DNA from: Marisa cornuarietis
Taxonomy: Eukaryota; Mollusca; Gastropoda; Architaenioglossa; Ampullariidae
Direction: 5' to 3'
Assembly: GCA_004794655.1 (NCBI GenBank)
Contig: SMMW01000559.1
Coordinates: 2,418,001 to 2,482,000, forward strand
Length of the DNA: 64,000 bases
Part shown: one piece after another, positions 10,350-21,222 of the stretch
Layout: each line of letters starts with the position of its first letter
Numbering within the stretch: position 1 is the first letter of the stretch
Program-made: the position numbers and the translations under genes
Notes under the pieces: model-generated
What the model saw: only the letters and a program-made list of their open reading frames with translations
Databases searched by the model: none
Told to the model about the DNA's origin: nothing

Positions 10350-12180
10350 ATAAATGTGCAATCATCTATTGAGATCTTGAAAATGGTGAAGATGACTGCA
10401 GAAGTAACATCATGATGTCACGAAACGCTTGACATTATTGTACCACACAGGTCCTCATATTAATATGCTTTCATTTCTGCATGTATGCTGGTGATGACCA
10501 TGGTCGTTTTTCTACACTGAACAAACCAACAAACAAACAAAAAACAAACACCGTTCTAAAACTTTTTCAATAAAACTAAGGAAATCTGTTCTAAAATACT
10601 AACGATGTAAGATCGGCACTTTCTTCTGAAATGACAGCCACTAGCGGGGAGCCGGTTGGTAAAAACCGGCCTCACTTTCTTGCTCTTTCCGTCCTATTAT
10701 GCTTTGAGGATAGTCTTAATGGCTTCCGAAAGCATCGTCTCAATTCGTTAGACTTCTGCTCCTAGACACTCTGACTCCTGATGTTACCACTCACTTTTGA
10801 ACATACGATAAAGCAGAAATAAACACCCCCGACCCTTATCCTTTCTTGTCTTGGGGTAGGCTACAACATTGGGCGTTCATGGAATTTTCATGACAGAAAA
10901 GGAAATTAGGCAAACATCCCGATGTCACTGTCAGGACAAGCAGGTGGAGGCTTCTCTTCTTAAAAGATAAAGATCGAGCCCATGCAATTCTTTTGCAGGC
11001 TCTTATCTCATGTGGTCAGGGGTCGCGCAGTCGAACACACAGACACACGCACTTCTATGTCCCTCCCGCTCTTCCACCATCTCATCTCTCTCCCCACCCC
11101 AAAAGAATCACTACCCCCACCCCACCACCACCACCAAGATCCTCGGAAATTACGGTAACTTTTAAAGGAAGGAAACAAACCCCATCGTTCTCTGTGTATC
11201 AACAGACATTGTGCTCCGAGTGCAGCAGACAGAAGGTCACATGACGCCTGCCCGAGAAGTGGCGACGTCTGTCTGGGGAATAGCTCTACCATCTGGGGCA
11301 AAATAAGTACCACTTCACCAGAGCAGTTTGCATCGCTGGGATTCTTCAGACAAATTACCAGGGGTCAGGGTTTTTCAGCATTCACTCGCAGACTTTCTTC
11401 CCGGTTGTACCCGACACTCGAAGTTTATTTTCATCTTGAATCCAGTGGGTTGAGGGCGCGTGACAGACTGTGCATGATGTTTCACGTCTTGCTAATTTTG
11501 TTTCTGTACATGTTGTTGTCAGTCGTGTGAATGGATTTTTATGTAGACCATGAATGATGTTTTGCGATTTCCTAATGCTTCTATCGAGTGTACATGATCT
11601 TTGCCGTTAACATTTTTTTTTGAGTCTTTCTAATGCTACAGTCTCCGTGATTCGCTAGAAAAATTTGTTATTTCCTCATCAGCCGTGTGCGTTGCGTTGC
11701 AGAAAGTCAAATTGGAATAAAAACGCGGGGCCAGAAACGAACTCTTGATCAAGTCTCCAAAAATTGTAAGAGCGGTTCTCGGTTTTACTCTGGTCCACGT
11801 TACTTCATATGAAACAAAAAGATTTAAATCACAGTAAAAGCATATGGTTATATTTGTCTTTAAAGTAAGTAAAAAAGAACTACGCAAGTTTCTGAATGGA
11901 TAAGAAAACAAAGAATTAAAATGTACTGTTAGCCTCTGTGAATAGGTCCGGTAATCTGCTTATGGGAGAAAACGACCAAGTCGGAATCCGTTTTTAACAC
12001 TAATGATCTTCCAAAATGACAACCTCTTAGGATAATGGATGCGGGTTCTTTTGTGGGGAAATGTTTTATGAAAACCTAACATAAATCAACACACAGCAAG
12101 GGAACGAAAAATGGAGTGAAAGATAGCGGGAGAAAAAAAACAAATGGGTTGAGAGAGGATGAGTAACACAGAAGATGCCG
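10350..12180. other. Non-coding stretch
   Basis: Mostly unique-looking sequence. A C-rich CCACC tract lies near 11098-11135. Several 60-100 codon open frames have no recognisable domain, signal or splice support. Confidence 0.35.
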
Positions 12181-12184
12181 CTGA

Positions 12185-12283
<99 letters not shown>

Positions 12284-12284
12284 G
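12185..12284. repeat. Tetranucleotide microsatellite (CAGA)n, about 25 copies
   Basis: An uninterrupted 100-bp CAGA/GACA array. Because four is not a multiple of three, all minus-strand frames are open across it (CLSV-type repeats). This explains the overlapping open frames at 12066-12367. Confidence 0.95.
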
Positions 12285-12791
12285 TGTGTGCATTCATGAC
12301 AAACGTGGAGGCCACGAAGCAAGTTATTTAAAGAAAAACGCGAAAGCAGATTAAAGACAAAAACCAATGCTTCTATGTAGATAATCTAGATTAAAGTCTC
12401 CATGCTGTTCTCCTTCCAAGCAGTACCTCCCTGGGCCAGGGGGTATCCGCTAACGAACACGGCCATGCATTCGATCAGGAGAAAGCACTCTCTGAATACA
12501 TTGTTGTTGGTTAGTGAACAGGAAGCCCTCGGCGTTTGGAATATTTCGAACAGGAAAGAGAGACGGAAAAAGTCTTCTCGCTCTTATTAGGAGTTCTGTT
12601 GAATACATGCTCTAACACCTTCATGATATTGTTTGTATTTGGTAGATCATCAGATCGGAGTGGGCACGCTGTGTAAAACTGTAAAACTTAGCGAAACGAT
12701 AGAAACTGTCTTGATGAACCCTCCGGAGGATTCTCACAAAGGAATATTGTATTTTGTATATGTACATACAATACATGGTGCACAGCTAAAT

Positions 12792-12797
<6 letters not shown>

Positions 12798-12858
<61 letters not shown>
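12798..12858. repeat. (CA)n microsatellite
   Basis: About 60 bp of uninterrupted CA, preceded by CGCG. Confidence 0.95.
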
Positions 12859-12861
<3 letters not shown>

Positions 12862-13181
12862 GAAGAGATAGAGCTATCCAGGGTGTATTAGATGGACAAT
12901 AAAATCCACCCATATTTGTGCAACCTGTCACAGACCAGTCCGTGTCAGACCCAAACTTAACATATTATATGTTGGATGAGCTTACGTAGTCAAGGCTACA
13001 GTCAATGCGAGGGCTGGGACCATAATTATGTTATCAGGCGTATCAGTGCCTAAACGTAACATTTGACCTCTTATGATCCACGATGATGTTTGTAGACCTG
13101 TATCTCGAAAACAAGAAGAGGACGGAATTATTTATTTGATTAAAAAAAAAGTTTGATCCTTCACAGATCCTTACCATTCAT

Positions 13182-13221
13182 TACAACAACAACAACAACA
13201 ACAAACAACAACAAAACAACT
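13182..13221. repeat. (CAA)n microsatellite
   Basis: CAA repeat with one interruption. Such tracts are often the 3' tail of a SINE or LINE, but no element body is recognised next to it. Confidence 0.85.
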
Positions 13222-13736
13222 TTAATCGAGAGATGCCATATCTTGAGATTTTTTCCCATGCGCAGTTTCTGTGAAAAAGACACGCTCTGGAAAAAAAGGG
13301 TTTACACACGCAACAGTTTGGAAGCACAGCCATCTGTTTGAAGCCACTGAGGCCTAAAGAAGCGAGATTAATGCAGCTTCCATGACCGCCTGCCGGTCAA
13401 AAACATGTGACGGGAGAGATTAGTGTTTTCACCACACGAGAGCGCGCGAGAGATTCTTTTTCCACAGAGAGCACTGGAAACCTCTACTGGTATTTATTTT
13501 CCTTCTCTTGTTTGAAGACCGTGAAAGCTATTGGTTTTAGTATTGGTGATGTTCATTGATATTTCACATGTTAGGGGCTGCTTCGTTCATCGCACTGTAG
13601 ACGTCAGAGGCAAGATGGTGGATTTTTTGGTGGAGGTTTAAAACGACTGGGATAAGGAAGAGATAGAGATGAATATTTTGATGAAAAATGCGCCTTTATA
13701 AAGCAATCAGACTAAAGTTATGGCTTGGAAATCGAT

Positions 13737-13738
<2 letters not shown>

Positions 13739-13815
<77 letters not shown>

Positions 13816-13828
13816 CGTGGGGGTGTGA
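13739..13828. repeat. (GT)n microsatellite
   Basis: About 90 bp of GT with sparse GC/GG interruptions. Confidence 0.95.
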
Positions 13829-14095
13829 ATTAACCAGATAAAAATTGAGCGAGATAAATATGAGAAAGAATGGAAAATGTGTTCAGTTCAAAATTTTGTT
13901 TGCTTTGTATCCTACACACGAATAGACACAAAATAAAAGAGAAAGACTCTACAAGACCAGAACAGAAGACCAGTTAAGGCAAGGATATATATTATTTACA
14001 GAAAAAGGCCAAGAAAAGCGGTCGAGTGGGAGAAGAAGGTTGAAAACAGTCAGGACTCTGAGCAGATCAGTGGTCACAAATCCGATTACTGTCGC

Positions 14096-14192
14096 CAAAA
14101 AAAAACAAAAACAAAACAAAACAAACAAAGCAAAAAAAAAAGAAAACCAAAAAAAACAACAACAACAAACAAACAAACAAACAAACAAAAAC
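14096..14192. repeat. A/C-only low-complexity tract (AAAC-rich)
   Basis: Nearly 100 bases of A with interspersed C and almost no G or T on the plus strand. The minus-strand open frame there is a Phe/Cys/Val-rich artefact. Confidence 0.85.
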
Positions 14193-14658
14193 AAAGTTAC
14201 GGTGTTCTCAAGATGAAGAAAAAATTACTAAACAGCTTCAACAACAACAAAGATGACGAGGCGAGCGATGTTGGCCCTGGACCAGGATAGAGCCCTAGGC
14301 GATGCAGGATTTGATATGAGGTAGTCACGTGCTAGCTCTCGGTGTTGAATATATATATATATATATCTATGCTGTATATGATATATTTCTGGAGGCGGTC
14401 TCTGCCAGCCAGCTTAACACGGCGGCGCCCTCAGACATAAACAAGCCGGGAGAGGAAGGATATGAACCAATCTGTAAACCTGTCACAAAGTTTGGTAATG
14501 AAAAAAGTCCAGAAAAAGTGAGGGAAATGGATTTGTCGAGGGTCTGAAAGACCACATCGTAGACTGAAAGCCAAAGATCTCACTGTCAAGTGGCCGCCGC
14601 CCTCTCCCCGTTCCCCCGAAAAAAAAAAACGAACAGACGTGAAGAAGAAAACTGCCGA

Positions 14659-14682
14659 GGGGAGGGTAGGGGAGGGTAGGGG
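14659..14682 (+). other. Potential G-quadruplex
   Basis: Five runs of three or four G separated by single A or TA loops. This fits the canonical intramolecular G-quadruplex pattern with very short loops. Confidence 0.6.
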
Positions 14683-15076
14683 AGAGGACGATAGACATGC
14701 GAGAGACAGTCGGGTATGAAGACCCATTATATCCTGTAAACTGATCAGGGACTGGTAGCTCAGACATTGCACCAGCTTTGTGGCTGGGCTAGGATTTAGC
14801 TGTGAGTTCTACAATCAAGAATAAATGTCGAGGGTCGGCATAAACCATAAAGAATACGAGGAATTACGAGAATTGCACGTGCTGCTATATATACGGGAAA
14901 GAGGGTAAGAGCAAATTCTCTTGTGTTTGCGCTTGTGCGCATACCACAAGTGAATAATCGTGTAAATAAAACAAAACAAACTTCTTTACCAGGGGCGGAA
15001 GTTGTATACGGAACACTAAGTCGTTGTCCCGGGGCAACATGGTGAACTTGAGGGCAATTGTCTTGACTCCGTAGTT

Positions 15077-15101
15077 TGTGCGTGCGTGCGTGCGTGCGTG
15101 T

Positions 15102-15152
<51 letters not shown>
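15077..15152. repeat. (GCGT)n then (GT)n microsatellite
   Basis: Tetranucleotide CGTG repeats grading into GT. The 167-codon minus-strand open frame over this region is repeat-derived. Confidence 0.93.
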
Positions 15153-15153
<1 letters not shown>

Positions 15154-15413
15154 CGTATAAAGGAAAGAAAGCGTCGAGTTAAAAGAAGGAGGATGTGCAA
15201 AACATGGTACTGAGGAATACATGAATGAAAGTTTTTGATGTTCATGTAAAATAAGGTAATGAAGAATATATTATGAACTTTGAGGTTCATGGACAACAAG
15301 GTAGTGAAGAATACATGTGTGAACTCTGAGGTTCATGGAAAGCTGATAGTAAAGAATATGTATGAATTTGAGTTTCATGGAAAATATATGCCTTCAATCC
15401 TATGCTCGTACAC

Positions 15414-15500
15414 GAACATACACAGGCCGACACACTCACACGCCCATACGCACGCGCACACACACATACTCACACATACACACACAGAAACACACACTCT
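15414..15500. repeat. Degenerate CA-rich tract
   Basis: CA repeats with many interruptions (CACGCCCATACGCACGCG and similar). It creates a 170-codon plus-strand open frame that continues by chance to 15792. Confidence 0.8.
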
Positions 15501-15602
15501 CTCATATGGAGTTAGGAGGAGAAGACACAGGAAGACTGTAAGAAAGGAGGAAAGCACAGATGTCCAGGGTGAAGTCACGAACCAATCACCCCTCAAGTTT
15601 TG

Positions 15603-15717
15603 TGACGTCACTAAAGGGCAGAAAAATCTGACGGTGGTAAGCGGCCCAGTTAAATTCCTCACAGGGGACCCCCCGGGGAAAGTCGGGAAAGACCGAGGTA
15701 ACCGACGTCTGACGTCA
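15603..15717. promoter_or_regulatory. Pair of perfect CRE motifs
   Basis: TGACGTCA occurs at 15603-15610 and again at 15710-15717, separated by G/C-rich sequence including CCCCCCGGGG. TGACGTCA is the established CREB/ATF binding palindrome. No gene start can be assigned to it. Confidence 0.35.
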
Positions 15718-16590
15718 ACAACTCCCCCACCACCGTTTGTTATGCTCTCAGCCCGACTTGACAATCAAGGTTACCTGTCGCCTTTGATGTAGTGCCGACA
15801 GATTGCACGCGCAGAAACGTCGCTCACCCCTGACCCCTTTCTATGACAAACTGCTGGGCTGAGTCTGCATCCTCCGTGTGAAAACAAACAGGAGGTGAGT
15901 GACGTGCAGATTATCCCCCTTGGCAGCGAGGTGCCAGGAAGACAATGATAGGGTTTGGGCAAAAAAAAAAAGCGATCCGATGAAAGCGTGCTGCGGGAGA
16001 CATAATACAAGTTTAGTCGCGGTCATCGGGAATGTTTTATCGTTAGCCGCACTCATAAATTAATCATGAGTAGGATGCAACAAGAATGAGCTGTCAAAAA
16101 GCAACTGCAAAGAAAGGATAAATCATAAGAAGAGGCAGCTTGCCCTTTCACGCTGCAGGGGAGATTTTGTCAAAATCCTTTTTCCTCATCAGCTTATCGG
16201 TTTTCTTTTCTTCTTCTACTTCCTTTCTCTTTTTTTTGTTTTTGAGAACAAGACATTACAAGCATAATGCTTTCAAAGCATTAATTTTATAGCTCCGGAT
16301 ATTTTACCTGCTAGGTAATTACGTTTGCATTCGATGCTACGCTTAATTCTGACATTAAAGATAAAATAGAAATGGAACATGACGATGATGAAAAGGATAG
16401 TAATAATACTGAATAGTTGATACTGACGAGGTAACTAATAGCGTTTACAAACAAGATGAACAAATGTTTAAGATGGTGTCTTCATCTGCCACATTGACTG
16501 CAGTTTGTCCATACCACAACATGTACAGGCAGGAGAAGTAGTTTTATTGAGCTCAGGTAAAAGTAAACAGAAATCATTTGTACAAATAAG

Positions 16591-16672
<82 letters not shown>
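16591..16672. repeat. (CT)n-(GT)n compound microsatellite
   Basis: An 18-bp CT run directly followed by about 64 bp of GT. Confidence 0.95.
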
Positions 16673-16676
<4 letters not shown>

Positions 16677-17327
16677 TAATGTACACGTAGTAAGAATGTT
16701 CTAGATGTAAGACTGCGTGCTTTTAAGTTTTCGATGATGCACTTCTCCTGTAAGTAGCACTTGTTCTGTCTTTATTTTTGTAACGTTTGTAACTGACCGC
16801 ACTTCCCGAGTTTAATTTCCTACTGAGATTAATCAAGTTGATCATTTGCTCTTTAACAGAAGCCGAAAGTGTGTCTTTTTTAATAGCTGGGGTTTATTCG
16901 CGGAACAAAACGAAACACGAAAAAGTCTTTCACAGAATCTCGCAGCACATTATTTTATGTCTGTGAACATTTTTGTGACCCCGTGCGTAAGGTTCCCTGA
17001 GAAAATAACCTAACCATCCATTTCCCAAACCTCAAAACCACGGTGTCTCTTCTCCTCCTCTTGGGGGGCCTTCATGGCCTGGCAGAATGTGTCTAGATGG
17101 CCTAGTGTGTGGCAGTTCCCTTCCCGCTCCTTCAGTGGCGTAGGAACCGGGGGAGTTGAGATAAGGGGGGGGGTATCTGCCCCCTCACAAAAGATACTGA
17201 GGAGGCAAGAATATAAGCACCGTTCACTGTCAGTATGGAGTCTTCCCTTACCCCTATATCCGAGCATCTTCCTACACTACTGTCCTTCCGTTTTAACCCC
17301 TCTTTCCCACCCCGATTACTTGGTACT

Positions 17328-17607
17328 GGGCGAGTCATACCCTGGGAGGATGAGAAAGGATCGCCCTGTCCGAGGCAGCAGTTAATGCTGGTGCTGGTGC
17401 TGGTGTCGTAGCTGCTGTAGCTACTGTCCATGAGAGTGTCAGAGAGCGCCAAGCCGATGGCCTACAACAAGTGGCAGCATTAACTGCTGCCTCGGACAGG
17501 GCGATCCTTTCTCATCCTCCCAGGGTATGACTCGCCCTGTCCGAGGCAGCAGTTAATGCTGCCACTTGTTGTAGGCCATCGGCTACGACACCAGCACCAG
17601 CACCAGC
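17328..17607. repeat. Nested inverted duplications
   Basis: Three overlapping perfect inverted repeats were checked base by base: 17328-17390 with 17475-17537 (63 bp), 17453-17504 with 17532-17583 (52 bp), and 17387-17412 with 17582-17607 (26 bp). The arms abut or overlap, so the segment CAGCAGTTAATGCTG and its inverse appear three times. The 40 bp at 17413-17452 is the only part not duplicated. Identity is complete, so the rearrangement is recent or an assembly artefact. The open frames on both strands here are by-products. Confidence 0.9.
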
Positions 17608-18051
17608 AAGAGACAGACCTCCCCACACAGAAGACTTTTTAACGCCATGCATTCACCTCCCCTCACCCTCTCTATCTCTCGTCGTCTGTTTTTCTCCCCC
17701 AACCCCAGCTCAGCGCAAAACACTGCTCTTCCCCCGGCTAGATGGCTATTGTAATGTAGCATCAAAACATTGGAAAGTGTTTTCCCTTTTGCGAGGACGC
17801 ATTTCATCCTGCCTTTTTTGTGACGAAGCGTTTCGCTAATTAACTTCTGATTTCGCAGAAAACTACAGCCGGGTGTTTCGCCCCATTATCGCTCGAGCTG
17901 TTTGCAAGAGTTTCCTGCACCTGGCAGGCGCTGAGCACTTGAATCGGCTTCGATTTTCTACACGCGATTTTCCTAGTATGTCTCGAATCTACCAGGTTTT
18001 AACCTGGGCTTGGATGCAGAACACGTTACTAGGCGCGAGCTGGATGGTTAA

Positions 18052-18052
<1 letters not shown>

Positions 18053-18107
<55 letters not shown>

Positions 18108-18108
18108 T
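18053..18108. repeat. (CAA)n microsatellite
   Basis: An uninterrupted CAA array of about 18 units, translated as poly-Asn in a chance open frame. Confidence 0.95.
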
Positions 18109-18404
18109 AAAAAACAGTGTTCGTATTCAGGAGGCTACTTTTCCCAGTCTGTCACCCTACCCAAGCTGGGTAAATGGGTTGCCCGAGACCAGCGGGTAGA
18201 ACCTCGTATTCATGTTGAGGGTAGACCTACTAAATCGCTTGAGCGACCGATAATCTGACGCAGGAAGCCCATTCCGTAATTTTCTCCCGTACAGGATAAA
18301 TATGGTGGAAATTGTAATTGATTCAGTTCAACGGAAGCAAGCAAAGACTTTCTTTAGACAACCTGGCCCCAGCATCACCAAACGCGGGTCTTTCATCTAG
18401 ACCT

Positions 18405-18426
18405 GTTTCCCATGGCAACATCCAAT
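18405..18426. promoter_or_regulatory. RFX X-box-like motif followed by a CCAAT box
   Basis: GTTTCCCATGGCAAC is an almost symmetric RFX site (the half-site GGCAAC matches RGYAAC, and the other half has one mismatch). CCAAT follows three bases later at 18422. The surrounding 100 bp is CpG-rich. X-box plus CCAAT is a familiar arrangement in animal promoters, including those of ciliary genes. No adjacent coding exon could be recognised on either strand. Confidence 0.35.
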
Positions 18427-18509
18427 CAGCGTTTAGCAGTTCTCTCAGTCCCGCGCGCAAACCCGGAAAAGGGGGTCGAGCGTATGTGGGTGACTGAGCT
18501 GATGGCATT

Positions 18510-19800
18510 CTTTCATCGTGAATGTCGTCTACAAACCACAGGATTTTAGCTTCATTGACGTGGATAAACAGCGATTGAAATCAAAGAGAATTTCTGAGTC
18601 TGACAAAGTCCCTTTCACACTTGCCTGCACTTGTCGAGGTAATAATTTTAGATGGTGGGTGGCAGAAACAAAGCAAAGTGAAAGGTAACTTAGTATAATG
18701 CGCAAAGGAGTCCAGCAAAGTTTTTCTGTGTCTGGCTCTTCCAAGTTCCACCTTTAACTGTGAGAGGAGATTTCTCGGCTGATATTATCCTCAACACCTT
18801 TCTTCCCGAGCGAGGGATGTAACGGGTGGAGCGGTTAGAGAGAATAAAGCCGGTGTCACTCATTTGAACCGTAGATGTACAGCAGCTTACTTACGCATGA
18901 ACAACCTATCATTAAAATGTACAATAATCCTAATGAAGAAATATAACTATTTTGAAATAACAATGATTATCTGACTTTTGTTTTTGCACATTTTTTTGGT
19001 ATTTAAATGTAGTTATATACCGACAGAAAATTGTCTGTGTGGGTGGCAGCGCTGTCGTAAAAGATGTAATAAAGTATTTTTCTTATTTGTTGCTTTATAT
19101 ACTTTTATGATTTGGCAATCATGTGATGGTGAAATTTTAAGGCAGTAGACAAAACATCTCTCTGCAATACTCGCGCGAGCTCTCTCTCTCTCTCTGCAGT
19201 GGATCGTTTGTGCAATAAAATATTTATTTTGCGACAGCTGCGTGGATATTTATTAACGTATGTCATGCAACAAAGATAATTTTTACACTTCTGAGCCTCT
19301 TTACGCCAGCTGTTATTTTAGAACGAGAAACTGATGCTTCAGCACCATCTTTTATGCTACTTTTCATAAGCCTGGCAAAGATGTTGGAGCTCTCGCGGTG
19401 ATGCTTCTATGCCTTCCTTGAGTTTCAAGTCCACGATGGAATATAAAGGTCTAGCTGATTAAACACGGGTAATTTATCTTAAATCTTGTTACGAAATGTC
19501 CACCGTATACCTCTGAGTTTGCTGTTAGCTAGAAGTTCTCTATTCATATCGCTTACAACTATACTTTTTGTCTGCCAAGTTTTCAGGGATTTAGGATTTC
19601 ATGCCTCATTTTAAAAAATTTACCGTTGTGACAGTTTATAACACAACAAAGATCTTTCCCATCTATCTATTTACGTTGGTATGTCTCGGTAAAGGCAGCT
19701 GAGTGGCTAACAAACTGCCCCCTTCTTCCGCTTTAACCACTGATGAGTGTGTACAGCGCATGCGCTGTATAACTGACAAAATACCGTCAGCGCGCTTGTT
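18510..19800. other. Non-coding stretch
   Basis: AT-rich unique-looking sequence with a short CT run at 19180-19195. No supported gene or RNA. Confidence 0.35.
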
Positions 19801-19801
19801 C

Positions 19802-19805
<4 letters not shown>

Positions 19806-19852
<47 letters not shown>
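19806..19852. repeat. (GT)n microsatellite
   Basis: Uninterrupted GT run. Confidence 0.95.
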
Positions 19853-19853
<1 letters not shown>

Positions 19854-20030
19854 CTTTCAAAACACAACCGCTACTTGAGTGAAGCTAATATGCGATTCTT
19901 GGACTCTAAAGGCTTTAATCAAACTTTCTGTAGTCGCTAATGGTTAGTGTGATGTGCTTTTAGAAGTTTCCCCTTGAAATTCGATTTCACTTTTATCTTT
20001 CATTCGTCTTACAAAGAAAGCAAAGAGAGA

Positions 20031-20032
<2 letters not shown>

Positions 20033-20104
<72 letters not shown>
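20033..20104. repeat. (GT)n microsatellite
   Basis: Uninterrupted 72-bp GT run. Confidence 0.95.
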
Positions 20105-20105
<1 letters not shown>

Positions 20106-21177
20106 GAGAATTATGTAAATAATACGCCGCTTGTTCAGTTCTCGCAAAACGCGACAGCAACACTGCTGTCATCTACAGAAATAATGTCTTAGACTACCAG
20201 TTTCGTTGGTGTATGCTGTTCAGAGCAAACTTTGACAACTTCGTAGTTTTAGAAGGTATCCCACGACAGAAACGACTGATGGATAGAAAGAAGTTATAAG
20301 GCGAGTTGCATTGCCGCTGTCACCACCAGAACTCGTTCTCTTGCTCTTGAGTACACGGCGGCGCCCCCTTTGGTCAAATGACGTGCTGTCACCCTCAGTA
20401 AGGTAGGAAGGGACATCAAGAGTATACCAAGTGCACACGTTTCACTATTTCCCTTCATTTATATCAGTTACCCAGCGGGATGAGCTTATGTAGAAGATCA
20501 CATTTGACAATAAAATAACGACCGGAAGACTTCGGACAAGTCAAACCAAGCGACGCAAGATAACCCTCTAGTTAAACTATATTCCGAGGTTAATTAAAAA
20601 ATTAAGATAAGGCAAAACAAATATTAAAACATGAGATGTCTATGGCAGGAAAACGTTGATGCAACAGGTATGCCAGACACTTTAAACCTTTGAAACTTAG
20701 ATGAGAAGGATTTGCAGATTTATATATTCTGGAATGTAAACAAAACTCCGTTGATACATACCTGAAGTTCTAGAAAATACAATTACTTCCGACATACAGA
20801 GACGCATCACGAGCAATAACATAAAGAGTGCTGAAGAAAATTTTTCGTTTTGAAAAGTCTGACACAAGCAACTGCACTTGTGTTCAGAACAGGTTCTCTG
20901 CATCGTTTTGCTCACTAAAGGTGATGAACTCATTAAGAGATGGGTGCGCGCTCGAGAGCCTTAAAAACGAAGAAAGTTCGGAGTGCAAATATCTCTCAAA
21001 GTTAATTTCGGGAAGAAATGTTTCTTTTCCAAGGACTGAGGGCACTTGACTGATATTGTTATGTGTGTGCGGGATGCGCAGCGTCTCTTCGGTAACTGCT
21101 TCTATGTACAGCTGCATGATGAAGACATCAGGAAACTGGCAGCTGTAGCTATTGTGTTGTTTGACAGAGACACACCA

Positions 21178-21178
21178 A

Positions 21179-21220
<42 letters not shown>
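21178..21220. repeat. (GT)n-(GA)n compound microsatellite
   Basis: A GT run followed directly by a GA run. Confidence 0.93.

Positions 21221-21222
<2 letters not shown>

Noticed and set aside
12066..12367. Three overlapping CLSV-repeat proteins
   Set aside because: Translation of the CAGA tetranucleotide array in all three frames.
14796..15299. 167-codon minus-strand open frame
   Set aside because: Carried by the GT/GCGT repeat; flanking parts have no recognisable protein character.
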